A stretch of DNA of 64,000 bases from Brevibacillus_D fluminis_A. GTDB lineage: Bacteria; Bacillota; Bacilli; Brevibacillales; Brevibacillaceae. The notes under the pieces were generated by a model. That model did no database searches. It was not told the DNA's origin and saw nothing but the letters and a program-made list of their open reading frames with translations. Shown here piece by piece: positions 42,706 through 50,585 of this stretch (within the stretch, counting starts at the first letter, position 1; every line of letters starts with the position of its first letter). The stretch is taken from the NCBI RefSeq assembly GCF_052072235.1, contig NZ_CM125436.1:248001-312000 (forward strand), written 5' to 3'. The translations under genes and the position numbers were made by a program.

Positions 42706-43350
42706 GTGAATATTATACTGATGGGTTTACCTGGCGCCGGCAAAGGCACCCAGGCTGAACGGATCGTAAAAGATTTTAACATCCCGCATATTTCTACCGG
42801 CGACATTTTCCGAGCTGCCGTTAAGAACGAAACGGCGCTTGGATTAGAAGCCAAATCCTACATGGATAAAGGCTTGTTGGTTCCGGATGAGATTGTGATC
42901 GGCATTGTGCGGGAACGTTTGACAGAGGATGATTGCGCAAAAGGCTTTCTTCTCGATGGTTTCCCACGCACTGTACCACAGGCTGAGGCACTTACTGCCA
43001 CGCTGAAGGATATGGGGCGCGAGATTGACCACGTTATCAATATTGATGTACGTCGTGAGCTGCTCATCGATCGTCTCACGGGCCGTTGGATCTGCAAAGT
43101 TTGCGGATCAAGCTACCATACTTTGTTCAATCCGCCGCAAGTTGCTGGCGTGTGCGACAAAGATCAAGGCGAGCTGTACCAACGTGATGACGATAAGGTG
43201 GAAGTTGTTACACAGCGACTGGATGTAAATATCGCACAAACGCAACCATTGATTGACTATTACACAGGGCTTGGTCTTCTGCGTACAATCGATGGTGAGC
43301 AGGACATCGACAAGGTGTTCACCGATATTGCAAGCTTATTGCGAGGGTAA
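42706..43350 (+). CDS. adk: Adenylate kinase
   Basis: Adk equilibrates ATP, ADP and AMP. The 214-residue long-form enzyme starts at GTG 42706 (MNIILMGLPGAGKGTQAE) with a GGGGGGA ribosome binding site; ATG 42700 overlaps it. The P-loop is residues 7-15, and FLLDGFPRTVPQAE is the AMP-site signature. The LID carries CKVCGSSYHTLFNPP with C and D further on (GVCDKDQGEL), i.e. the zinc-binding Cys3-Asp type typical of Gram-positives. Confidence 0.96.
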   Translation: MNIILMGLPGAGKGTQAERIVKDFNIPHISTGDIFRAAVKNETALGLEAKSYMDKGLLVPDEIVIGIVRERLTEDDCAKGFLLDGFPRTVPQAEALTATLKDMGREIDHVINIDVRRELLIDRLTGRWICKVCGSSYHTLFNPPQVAGVCDKDQGELYQRDDDKVEVVTQRLDVNIAQTQPLIDYYTGLGLLRTIDGEQDIDKVFTDIASLLRG

Positions 43351-43356
43351 CCCGGC

Positions 43357-44103
43357 ATGATCATTCTGAAATCGAGAATGGAGCTTGATGTGATGCGGGA
43401 GGCGGGTCGGATCGTCGCCCAAACCCACCAAGAGCTGGCCAAAGCAATAAAGCCGGGCGTTACGACGAAACAGCTTGATGAACTGGCCGAAACCTTTATT
43501 CGCAGTAAAGGTGCGGCACCATCGTTCAAAGGCTACGGCGGCTTTTCAGGTAGTATCTGTGCTTCAGTCAATGAAGAACTCGTACATGGCATACCGGGCA
43601 AACGGACGCTGCAAGAAGGCGATATCATTAGTCTTGATATCGGGGCTCTATTCGAAGGATTTCACGGCGACTCTGCGTGGACCTATGCAGTCGGTGAGAT
43701 TTCCGACGATGATAAGCGCTTGATGAGAGTGACAGAGGAGTCGCTTTACAAAGGCCTGGAACAAATCGTTCCCGGTGCCCGTCTCTCTGATATCTCTCAT
43801 GCGATTCAAATCCATGCCGAAGCGGCAGGGTTCACGATAGTACGTGAATATGTCGGTCATGGCATCGGTCACAATTTGCATGAGGACCCGCAAATCCCGA
43901 ACTTCGGTCCTCCGGGGAGAGGGCCTAGGTTAAAACCAGGAATGGTTTTGGCAGTTGAACCGATGGTGAATGCTGGCGAACGTTATGTCCGTACCCTGGC
44001 GGACAAATGGACGGTCGTAACGGTTGACGGGAAAAATTGTGCTCACTACGAACACACCGTCGCCATTACGGAAGAAGGCTATGAGATTCTGACAAGACTT
44101 TAG
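43357..44103 (+). CDS. map: Methionine aminopeptidase, type I
   Basis: Map removes the initiator methionine co-translationally. The 248-residue metalloenzyme has the five ligands in the usual context: DIGALFEGFHGDSAWTYAVG (two Asp), GHGIGHNLHEDPQIPNFG (His), and the two Glu in VLAVEPMVNAGE and HYEHTVAITEEG. It begins 6 nt after adk and is followed by infA. The KOW-type gene found between map and infA in B. subtilis is absent here. Confidence 0.97.
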   Translation: MIILKSRMELDVMREAGRIVAQTHQELAKAIKPGVTTKQLDELAETFIRSKGAAPSFKGYGGFSGSICASVNEELVHGIPGKRTLQEGDIISLDIGALFEGFHGDSAWTYAVGEISDDDKRLMRVTEESLYKGLEQIVPGARLSDISHAIQIHAEAAGFTIVREYVGHGIGHNLHEDPQIPNFGPPGRGPRLKPGMVLAVEPMVNAGERYVRTLADKWTVVTVDGKNCAHYEHTVAITEEGYEILTRL

Positions 44104-44139
44104 TTCAGACTGGCAACAGACGAAAGGAGAGCCGAACGA

Positions 44140-44358
44140 ATGGCCAAAGACGATGTCATTGAAGTAGAAGGTACTGTGATCGAGCCTTTGCCGAACGCTA
44201 TGTTCCGTGTAGAACTGGAGAACGGCCACAAGGTATTGGCACATGTATCTGGTAAGATTCGCATGCACTTTATCCGCATCCTACCGGGGGATAAAGTTAC
44301 CGTTGAACTGTCACCTTATGACTTGACGCGCGGTCGCATCACATACCGCTATAAATAA
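44140..44358 (+). CDS. infA: Translation initiation factor IF-1
   Basis: IF-1 blocks the A site during initiation. The 72-residue OB-fold protein begins MAKDDVIEVEGTVIEPLPNA and ends PYDLTRGRITYRYK, the complete family sequence. CGAAAGGAGAGCCGAACGA precedes the ATG. It is followed by the short rpmJ gene, as in most Gram-positive bacteria. Confidence 0.97.
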   Translation: MAKDDVIEVEGTVIEPLPNAMFRVELENGHKVLAHVSGKIRMHFIRILPGDKVTVELSPYDLTRGRITYRYK

Positions 44359-44408
44359 GCAGAACGCTAAAGCAGCGTTTTTGACCCTAGAAAAGGGAGG
44401 CAAGAACC

Positions 44409-44522
44409 ATGAAAGTGAGACCGTCGGTGAAACCGATCTGCGAAAAATGCAAGGTCATTCGTCGCAAAGGTAACGTTATGGTTATTTGTGAAAATCCAAA
44501 GCATAAGCAAAAACAAGGATAA
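44409..44522 (+). CDS. rpmJ: 50S ribosomal protein L36
   Basis: L36 is the smallest ribosomal protein. The 37 residues MKVRPSVKPICEKCKVIRRK and then GNVMVICENPKHKQKQG contain CxxC, C and H, the zinc-ribbon form of L36. AAAGGGAGGCAAGAACC precedes the ATG. It lies between infA and rpsM in the expected order. Confidence 0.96.
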   Translation: MKVRPSVKPICEKCKVIRRKGNVMVICENPKHKQKQG

Positions 44523-44547
44523 ACACTCAAGGAGGTGCTTTTAAAGA

Positions 44548-44916
44548 ATGGCACGTATTGCAGGCGTTGACTTGCCTCGTGAAAAGCGCGTTGAAGTTGC
44601 TTTGACCTATATCTTTGGTATCGGTCGTCCAACTTCCCAGCGTATTCTTGCGTCCACCGGACTGAATCCGGATACTCGCGTTCGCGAGCTGACTGAAGAC
44701 GAAGTTAGCAAACTTCGTGAGTACATCGATAAGAACATTAAAGTTGAAGGTGACCTGCGCCGTGACATCTCGCTTGCGATCAAGCGTTTGATGGAAATCG
44801 GTTGCTTCCGTGGGATTCGCCATCGTCGCGGACTGCCTGTTCGCGGTCAACGTACAAAAACCAATGCTCGTACGCGTAAAGGTCCACGCCGTACAGTAGC
44901 GAACAAGAAGAAGTAA
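44548..44916 (+). CDS. rpsM: 30S ribosomal protein S13
   Basis: S13 lies in the 30S head and bridges to L5. The 122-residue protein begins MARIAGVDLPREKRVEVALT and has RGIRHRRGLPVRGQRTKTNA, then RTRKGPRRT, near the C terminus, which contacts P-site tRNA. CAAGGAGGTGCTTTTAAAGA precedes the ATG. Normal length and order. Confidence 0.97.
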   Translation: MARIAGVDLPREKRVEVALTYIFGIGRPTSQRILASTGLNPDTRVRELTEDEVSKLREYIDKNIKVEGDLRRDISLAIKRLMEIGCFRGIRHRRGLPVRGQRTKTNARTRKGPRRTVANKKK

Positions 44917-44932
44917 AGGAGGGTAAACTGAC

Positions 44933-45334
44933 ATGGCGAAAAGAAAACAAGCGGCTGCTACTCGCACCCGTCGTCGCGATCGTAAAAACGTTGAAGTCGG
45001 CGTAGCACATATCCGCTCCACGTTCAACAACACGATCGTAACAATCACTGATACGCACGGTAACGCAATTTCTTGGTCTAGTGCTGGTGCCCTCGGCTTC
45101 CGGGGTTCGCGTAAGAGCACTCCATTCGCAGCGCAAATGGCAGCAGAAACTGCAGCTAAAGTTGCAATGGACCATGGAATGCGTTCTTGCGAAGTGCTGG
45201 TAAAAGGACCGGGTGCCGGTCGTGAAGCAGCAATTCGTTCTTTGCAAGCAGCTGGTTTGGAAGTTAACATGATTAAAGATGTTACCCCAATTCCGCACAA
45301 CGGCTGCCGTCCACCAAAACGTCGCCGCGTGTAA
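44933..45334 (+). CDS. rpsK: 30S ribosomal protein S11
   Basis: S11 lies in the 30S platform and touches the E-site mRNA. The 133-residue protein begins MAKRKQAAATRTRRRDRKNV, then VEVGVAHIRSTFNNTIVTIT, and ends NMIKDVTPIPHNGCRPPKRR, the canonical C terminus. It is followed not directly by rpsD but by rpoA after 158 nt; rpsD is elsewhere in Bacilli too. Confidence 0.97.
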   Translation: MAKRKQAAATRTRRRDRKNVEVGVAHIRSTFNNTIVTITDTHGNAISWSSAGALGFRGSRKSTPFAAQMAAETAAKVAMDHGMRSCEVLVKGPGAGREAAIRSLQAAGLEVNMIKDVTPIPHNGCRPPKRRRV

Positions 45335-45425
45335 CCGGGTTTATAAAGTTCAGAAGATGTCCATACTACAATGGTAGATTCTGCTGATTTTGCTTGACAT
45401 GCACGCAAACGGTAAACCGCCGCAG

Positions 45426-45467
45426 GAAATTCATGAGTGGGCTTGAATGAGCCCACCCGCGAATTTC
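45426..45467 (+). promoter_or_regulatory. Two-part stem-loop upstream of rpoA
   Basis: An outer stem GAAATTC (45426-45432) with GAATTTC (45461-45467), a 4x4 internal loop (ATGA/CCGC) and an inner stem GTGGGCT (45437-45443) with AGCCCAC (45450-45456) around TGAATG. All 14 pairs are Watson-Crick. No T tract follows. It ends 25 nt before the rpoA start and could be a protein-binding or processing site. Unassigned. Confidence 0.55.
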
Positions 45468-45492
45468 GACGTTTTGAAGGAGGGTTTGTTTA

Positions 45493-46437
45493 ATGATAGA
45501 AATAGAAAAACCAAGAATCGAGGTTGTGGAAGTAGACGAGAATAACCTGTACGGGAAATTCGTCGTTGAACCCCTTGAGCGTGGTTATGGCACAACCCTT
45601 GGTAACTCGCTGAGACGCATCCTTCTGTCGTCTTTGCCAGGTGCTGCTGTGACCTCGGTCCAAATCGATGGTGTACTGCATGAGTTCTCGACTGTTGAGG
45701 GTGTTGTGGAAGACGTCACAGAAATCATCCTGAACATCAAGGGCCTTGCTCTCAAAATCCATTCGGATGAAGAGAAAGTCATCGAGATTGATGCGGAAGG
45801 CGAAGGCGCAGTGAAGGCCGGAGATATCCGTGCCGATAGCGACGTTGAGATTTTGAACCCTGATCTCCACATCGCTACACTTGCAAAAGGCGGTCGTCTG
45901 CACATTCGCATGACAGCTGGACGCGGACGAGGTTATGTTCAAGCGGATGGCAATAAAACCGAGGATCAACCAATCGGTGTAATACCGATCGATTCGATCT
46001 ATACGCCTATCAAGCGTGTCAACTATCAGGTCGAAAATACCCGTGTCGGGCAAATGACGAACTATGATAAGTTAACGCTTGAAGTATGGACTAATGGCAG
46101 CATCAGCCCTGAGGAAGCAGTTAGCCTCGGTGCAAAAATCATGAATGAGCACTTGAACCTGTTCGTCGGCCTGACCGATGAGGCGAAAGATGCGGAAATC
46201 ATGGTTGAAAAAGAGGAAGACAAGAAAGAAAAAGTTCTGGAGATGACGATTGAAGAACTCGATCTTTCCGTACGTTCCTATAACTGCTTGAAACGTGCTG
46301 GTATCAACACGGTTCAAGAGCTGACACAAAAATCCGAGGAAGACATGATGAAAGTTCGCAACCTGGGCCGCAAATCCCTGGAAGAAGTTCAAGAAAAACT
46401 TCAAGAACTGGGTCTTTCCTTGCGTAACGATGAGTAG
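45493..46437 (+). CDS. rpoA: DNA-directed RNA polymerase subunit alpha
   Basis: RpoA dimerises to scaffold RNA polymerase and its C-terminal domain binds UP elements and activators. The 314-residue protein has PLERGYGTTLGNSLRRILLS in the N-terminal domain, an acidic linker (EKEEDKKEKVLEM) and the CTD with RSYNCLKRAGINTVQELTQK and MMKVRNLGRKSLEEVQEKL. GAAGGAGGGTTTGTTTA precedes the ATG. The 3' flank carries a repeat block. Confidence 0.98.
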   Translation: MIEIEKPRIEVVEVDENNLYGKFVVEPLERGYGTTLGNSLRRILLSSLPGAAVTSVQIDGVLHEFSTVEGVVEDVTEIILNIKGLALKIHSDEEKVIEIDAEGEGAVKAGDIRADSDVEILNPDLHIATLAKGGRLHIRMTAGRGRGYVQADGNKTEDQPIGVIPIDSIYTPIKRVNYQVENTRVGQMTNYDKLTLEVWTNGSISPEEAVSLGAKIMNEHLNLFVGLTDEAKDAEIMVEKEEDKKEKVLEMTIEELDLSVRSYNCLKRAGINTVQELTQKSEEDMMKVRNLGRKSLEEVQEKLQELGLSLRNDE

Positions 46438-46494
46438 AAGTGGCACCTAGCGAACATCAGAATCACGTTCGACTATTCGGAGTGATTCGTTCAA

Positions 46495-46651
46495 GTGTTC
46501 GCGAGTAAGAGGCACCCGAGGGCACCCGGATTTTGCTCGAACACGATGCAAATTCGACGTAGTGCTCGCAAGGAAGAAGCACCCGAGGGCACTCGTATCT
46601 TGCTCGAACAAAGAAGCAGGTTCGACGTAGTGCTCGCAAGGAAGAAGGAGG
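46495..46651 (+). repeat. 67-68 bp direct tandem repeats before rplQ
   Basis: Unit 1 covers 46495-46561 and unit 2 covers 46562-46629. A partial third copy (46630-46651) repeats the first 16 nt (GTGCTCGCAAGGAAGA) and runs into the rplQ ribosome binding site. Shared blocks are GCACCCGAGGGCAC, TTGCTCGAACA and TTCGACGTAGTGCTCGCA. Copies differ at scattered positions. Each can fold through TCGAAC/GTTCGA and GCAC/GTGC. A degenerate earlier copy may begin at 46442 (GGCACC, 69 nt before unit 1's GGCACC). Confidence 0.85.
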
Positions 46652-46658
46652 TAAGGAA

Positions 46659-47018
46659 ATGGCATACCGTAAATTGGGTCGTCGTAGCTCGGCTCGTAAG
46701 GCGCTGTTCCGCGACTTGGTAACCGATTTGTTCATCAATGAGCGCATCGAAACAACGGAGACAAAAGCGAAAGAATTGCGTTCCATTGCTGAAAAAATGA
46801 TTACCTTGGCGAAACGTGGCGACTTGCATGCTCGCCGTCAGGTAGCTGCTTTCGTTCGTAACGAAGTAGCAACTGAAGAGGGCCGCGACGCTGTACAAAA
46901 ACTGTTCGATGACATTGCTCCTCGCTATGCGGAGCGCAATGGCGGATACACTCGTATCCTCAAAGTAGGCCCACGCCGCGGCGACGCAGCGCCTATGGCT
47001 TATATCGAATTGGTTTAA
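46659..47018 (+). CDS. rplQ: 50S ribosomal protein L17
   Basis: L17 lies near the tunnel exit. The 119-residue protein begins MAYRKLGRRSSARKALFRDL and has ERIETTETKAKELRSIAEKM and GGYTRILKVGPRRGDAAPMA, the family sequence. The ribosome binding site GAAGGAGGTAAGGAA lies in and next to the partial third copy of the upstream repeat, so repeat turnover could affect its expression (inference). A terminator follows. Confidence 0.96.
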   Translation: MAYRKLGRRSSARKALFRDLVTDLFINERIETTETKAKELRSIAEKMITLAKRGDLHARRQVAAFVRNEVATEEGRDAVQKLFDDIAPRYAERNGGYTRILKVGPRRGDAAPMAYIELV

Positions 47019-47030
47019 TTCAAGGATCGA

Positions 47031-47092
47031 CGTAAAAAGGGTGAGGGTAGGATTCGGTGCAACACCGGGTTCGATCATGCCCTTTTTTTACG
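47031..47092 (+). terminator. Terminator of the S10-spc-alpha gene string
   Basis: CGTAAAAAGGG (47031-47041) pairs with CCC-T7-ACG (47080-47092), and an inner CGGTG/CACCG hairpin is at 47055-47067. The long A/T-flanked stem with seven T fits termination after rplQ. Confidence 0.7.
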
Positions 47093-47142
47093 TCTGATTG
47101 TCGCAACATTCTATGCAATGCATGAAGGATGTGGCAGCAGTG

Positions 47143-47994
47143 ATGAGCAGTGCTCCAATCATTCAGGTAGAGGGAGTTTCGTATGTTTACAGCGGTGAGC
47201 AGGGCGAGGGCGCCAAGGTGCTCGACCACGTCGATTTGACGATCGAGCAAGGGTCGTTCGTCTCTGTGATCGGCCACAACGGTTCAGGCAAGTCAACGCT
47301 GGCGAAACTCTTAAATGCTTTGTATGTTCCAACTGGCGGGGTCCTGCGAATTTGCCAGATGGATACCCGGGATACGGCATCGATTTGGGAAATCCGCCGG
47401 AATGTCGGAATGATTTTTCAAAATCCTGATAATCAAATCATTGGCACGACCGTAGAAGATGACGTCGCCTTTGGCCTTGAAAATCTGGGGGTCCCTCCCG
47501 ACGAGATGAGGATTCGGGTAAATGAGGCACTCGCTTCCGTTCAGATGGAGTCGTTTGCCCTAAGCCAGCCTCATAAGCTGTCAGGTGGACAAAAGCAGCG
47601 GGTGGCGATCGCCGGCGTGATGGCACTGAAGCCGAGTGTGATCATCATGGATGAGGCAACCGCGATGCTTGACCCGCAGGGGCGAAAAGAAGTGATGGCG
47701 CTGGCCCATCAGCTGCATCGGACAAATGGGGTCACGGTTCTCAATATCACGCATTTTCCAGAGGAGACGATCGACTCGGATCGGGTCATCGTAATGTCCG
47801 GCGGGAAGGTGCTGCTTGATGGGACGCCAGGACAGGTTTATCAGGAATATGAAACGCTGCGGGCAGTTGGATTGGATGTGCCGTTTGCCGTCCGCATGCA
47901 GCATCGCTTGGCTGAGGCAGGAGTAACCGTTAGCCCATCCTTGCGCCAAGAGGGAATGGTGGAAGAACTATGCAGATTGCTTTTGACCAGGTAA
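47143..47994 (+). CDS. ecfA1: ECF transporter energy-coupling ATPase EcfA1
   Basis: EcfA1 is one of two ABC ATPases that, with EcfT, power uptake of vitamins and metals via interchangeable S components. The 283-residue protein has Walker A GHNGSGKST at 44-52, a Q-loop in MIFQNPDNQIIG, the signature LSGGQKQRVAIAG and Walker B VIIMDEATAMLDP. ATG 47143 is chosen because family similarity begins at SSAPIIQVEG; ATG 47122 is a further option. It overlaps ecfA2 by 25 nt. Confidence 0.94.
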   Translation: MSSAPIIQVEGVSYVYSGEQGEGAKVLDHVDLTIEQGSFVSVIGHNGSGKSTLAKLLNALYVPTGGVLRICQMDTRDTASIWEIRRNVGMIFQNPDNQIIGTTVEDDVAFGLENLGVPPDEMRIRVNEALASVQMESFALSQPHKLSGGQKQRVAIAGVMALKPSVIIMDEATAMLDPQGRKEVMALAHQLHRTNGVTVLNITHFPEETIDSDRVIVMSGGKVLLDGTPGQVYQEYETLRAVGLDVPFAVRMQHRLAEAGVTVSPSLRQEGMVEELCRLLLTR

Positions 47995-48848
47995 GCCACA
48001 TCTATGGAAAAGGAACACCTTTTGAAAAGAGGGCGCTGTCGGACATCTCGCTGACCATTCCATCAGGTGCCTATGTGGGGATCATTGGCCAGACAGGTTC
48101 AGGCAAGTCGACCTTAATCCAGCATCTAAATGGCCTTTTATTGCCGACATCGGGCAGCATTCGTGTCGGCGATTGGGAGATCACGCCAGGAACCAAGCTC
48201 ACGCCCGCGTTTCGCCGCCATATCGGCATTGTCTTTCAATATCCGGAGCACCAGCTGTTTGAAGAAACGATTGCCAAAGATGTGGCCTATGGCCCTATGC
48301 AATTCGGCGTGTCAGCGGCGGAAACGGAGCAAAGGGTCGAGCAGGCGCTTGCCACTGTCGGCCTTTCTTACGCGGAGATGAAGGATCGGTCCCCGTTTCG
48401 CTTGAGCGGCGGACAGATGAGACGTGTGGCGATTGCCGGGGTTTTGGCGATGGAGCCCAGTGTGCTTGTTTTGGATGAACCGACCGCAGGGCTGGATCCA
48501 GCCGGTCGCCAGGCCATCCTTGAGGCAATTTATGATATTCACAAGGAACGCCGTTTAACGACGATCATGGTGACGCACAGCATGGAAGAGGCTGCTCGGT
48601 ATGCGGACTGGCTTATCGTAATGGCAGGCGGGCAGATCGCGCTGCAGGGAACGCCACAGGACGTGTTCGCTGACAGCGACAGATTGCACGAGCTTTCCCT
48701 TGATGTGCCAGAGACGGTATCGTTTATCAGGCAGATGAACAACAGGCTGCCGCAAGACAAGCAAATTCCCCTCTCGCTGTATCGTGAGGAGGAGCTAACG
48801 GACTATTTGGTTCGCCTGCTCCGGTCGGAAAAGGGGGCGATTGAGTGA
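47970..48848 (+). CDS. ecfA2: ECF transporter energy-coupling ATPase EcfA2
   Basis: This is the second ATPase of the ECF module, 292 residues. GQTGSGKST is at 40-48, the Q-loop reads VFQYPEHQLFEETIAKDVAY, the signature is LSGGQMRRVAIAG and Walker B is VLVLDEPTAGLDP. The ATG lies inside ecfA1. Its stop overlaps the ecfT start (GTGA), so the three subunits are translated together. Substrate-binding S components are not encoded in the window. Confidence 0.95.
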   Translation: MQIAFDQVSHIYGKGTPFEKRALSDISLTIPSGAYVGIIGQTGSGKSTLIQHLNGLLLPTSGSIRVGDWEITPGTKLTPAFRRHIGIVFQYPEHQLFEETIAKDVAYGPMQFGVSAAETEQRVEQALATVGLSYAEMKDRSPFRLSGGQMRRVAIAGVLAMEPSVLVLDEPTAGLDPAGRQAILEAIYDIHKERRLTTIMVTHSMEEAARYADWLIVMAGGQIALQGTPQDVFADSDRLHELSLDVPETVSFIRQMNNRLPQDKQIPLSLYREEELTDYLVRLLRSEKGAIE

Positions 48849-49648
48849 GCATGCTGCAAAATGTCGCGATCGGTCAGTATGTGCCAGGCAATTCTACCGT
48901 ACATCGGCTCGATCCGCGCAGCAAACTTATCTTTATCGTGCTGTTTGCGATCGCTGTGTTTCTCGCCAATAGCTATGCGGCATATGGCCTCCTGGTGCTG
49001 TTCATCATCGGGGCGATCGGGTTGTCCCGTATTTCTCTAGCTTACATCATCAAAGGACTTCAGCCCGTCTGGTTTCTCATGCTTTTTACCGTCATCATTC
49101 ATTTGTTGCTAACCAAGGGCGGAGAAGTTTATTTTCGAATTGGTTGGTTCAGCATTGAAGAAGTAGGTGTGCGGCAAGCCATTTTCATCTCGCTTCGGTT
49201 AGGGCTGCTCGTGGTGATCAGCTCGCTTCTGACGCTGACCACCGCGCCGATGGATCTGACGGATGGCTTGGAACGTCTGTTCGCTCCGCTGAAAAAGTTG
49301 AAGATGCCTGTCCACGAAGTGGCGCTGATGATGTCAATTGCTTTGCGGTTTATCCCGACGCTTCTGGAGGAAACCGACAAGATCATGAAAGCCCAGCAAT
49401 CGCGCGGAGCTGATTTTACCAACGGATCTTTGTTGAAGCGGGTACAGCACATGGTGCCGATCGTCATTCCGCTGTTCATCAGCTCGTTTCGCAGGGCTGA
49501 GGAGCTGGCGTTGGCGATGGAAGCGCGCGGGTATCGCGGCGGGACGGGGCGCACCCGGCTGCGTCAGCTTTCGTTTACGGGAAAAGACGTGTGGGTGCTG
49601 ATCGTGGCGGTCGCGCTGATTGTGTTGTTAGGATGGTGGAGAAGTTGA
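48845..49648 (+). CDS. ecfT: ECF transporter transmembrane protein EcfT
   Basis: EcfT is the membrane coupling subunit shared by all S components. The 267-residue protein begins with YVPGNSTVHRLDPRSKLIFI, the family N terminus, has about five to six hydrophobic helices, and carries the coupling-helix A-R-G signatures in KAQQSRGADF and AMEARGYRGG, which dock in the ATPase grooves. The start is GTG 48845 overlapping the ecfA2 stop, with GGGGGCG upstream; ATG 48851 is an alternative. Confidence 0.94.
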   Translation: MSMLQNVAIGQYVPGNSTVHRLDPRSKLIFIVLFAIAVFLANSYAAYGLLVLFIIGAIGLSRISLAYIIKGLQPVWFLMLFTVIIHLLLTKGGEVYFRIGWFSIEEVGVRQAIFISLRLGLLVVISSLLTLTTAPMDLTDGLERLFAPLKKLKMPVHEVALMMSIALRFIPTLLEETDKIMKAQQSRGADFTNGSLLKRVQHMVPIVIPLFISSFRRAEELALAMEARGYRGGTGRTRLRQLSFTGKDVWVLIVAVALIVLLGWWRS

Positions 49649-50382
49649 AGCGTCTGAAGTGCGTTGTTGCGTACGATGGAACAGACTACAGCGGGTTCCA
49701 GGTTCAGCCCGAGCAGGTGACTGTGCAAGGCACCATAGAGGCTGCGCTGCAGCGGATCACCGGTGAGACGATCCAGATCGCCGGCTCCGGGCGCACCGAT
49801 GCAGGTGTGCATGCACAAGGGCAAGTTTTTCACTTTGATACCCATTCGGCGATTCCGCTTGCGAAATGGCGGTTTGTGTTGAACAATCAATTGCCCGACT
49901 CTATCGTCATATTGTCTGTAGAGGAAGCCCACCCTGATTTTCATGCCCGTTTCGATGTCGTACGCAAGCAGTATCGCTACTGCATCGACAATGGCGCGGT
50001 TCCGGAGTTGTTTCGCCACCGCTATGCGGATCATTATCGGCATCCTCTGGATGTAAAGCGCATGCAGGAGGCTGCCCGCTATTTGATCGGGGAGCACGAT
50101 TTCACCTCGTTTTGCTCGGCGAAAACCTTTGTCGAAGACAAGGTCCGCACGATCTATGAGCTGAACGTCCTGCGTGAAGGAGATTTGATCTGGATCATTT
50201 GTGAAGGAAACGGGTTTCTTTACAACATGGTGCGGATTATCGCCGGTACGCTGATCGAAGTAGGAGAAGGGAAGCGAGATCCGCACGATTTCGCTCGGAT
50301 TTTGGCTGCCCGTGACCGGGAGCAGGCAGGCAAGACAGCCGCAGCCAAGGGTTTGACGATGTGGAAGGTTTTGTATGAATAA
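49645..50382 (+). CDS. truA: tRNA pseudouridine(38-40) synthase TruA
   Basis: TruA makes pseudouridine at tRNA positions 38-40. The 245-residue protein begins MKRLKCVVAYDGTDYSGFQV. The catalytic Asp is D52 in AGSGRTDAGVHAQGQV, and ENGFLYNMVR-type sequence EGNGFLYNMVRIIAGTLIEV is present. I chose TTG 49645, which overlaps the ecfT TGA; GGTGGAG is close upstream. ATG 49633, four codons earlier and inside ecfT, is the alternative but has no ribosome binding site. Confidence 0.93.
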   Translation: MKRLKCVVAYDGTDYSGFQVQPEQVTVQGTIEAALQRITGETIQIAGSGRTDAGVHAQGQVFHFDTHSAIPLAKWRFVLNNQLPDSIVILSVEEAHPDFHARFDVVRKQYRYCIDNGAVPELFRHRYADHYRHPLDVKRMQEAARYLIGEHDFTSFCSAKTFVEDKVRTIYELNVLREGDLIWIICEGNGFLYNMVRIIAGTLIEVGEGKRDPHDFARILAARDREQAGKTAAAKGLTMWKVLYE

Positions 50383-50398
50383 GCTTTCTACTGGGTTC

Positions 50399-50427
50399 TT
50401 GACTGTGGTGGTTGAATGTAGTATGAT
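50399..50427 (+). promoter_or_regulatory. Promoter of rplM-rpsI
   Basis: TTGACT at 50399-50404, a 17-nt spacer and TATGAT at 50422-50427, just after truA. Confidence 0.75.
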
Positions 50428-50434
50428 GATCCTT

Positions 50435-50575
50435 GGTATTTTCATACCCGCTAGCCCCACTCTAGCCCCGGGATTGAAAAACGAAGAACGAAGAATGTAA
50501 TAGACACACGAGGGTCGGTTGCTACCCGTTGCAGCTTCCTCGACGAATTTTTTTCTTTACTGGAAACCATTTAGG
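50435..50575 (+). promoter_or_regulatory. Probable ribosomal protein L13 leader
   Basis: The 140-nt untranslated region has GATTGAAAAACGAAGAA, then GGGTCGGTTGCTACCC, a layout recalling the Firmicute L13 leader family that precedes rplM-rpsI in B. subtilis. I recognise it by position and partial motif only; a covariance-model search would decide. Confidence 0.5.
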
Positions 50576-50585
50576 AGGGACAAAC

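Noticed and set aside
45394..45417. TTGACA at 45394 as a promoter for rpoA
   Set aside because: No -10 element lies at 15-19 nt downstream; the sequence there is CG-rich.
46495..46651. CRISPR array
   Set aside because: The units are directly adjacent without unique spacers, only 2.3 copies exist, and no cas genes are nearby.
46495..46722. 75-codon ORF across the rpoA-rplQ repeats
   Set aside because: It runs out of frame into rplQ, its peptide repeats only reflect the DNA repeat, and it has no ribosome binding site.
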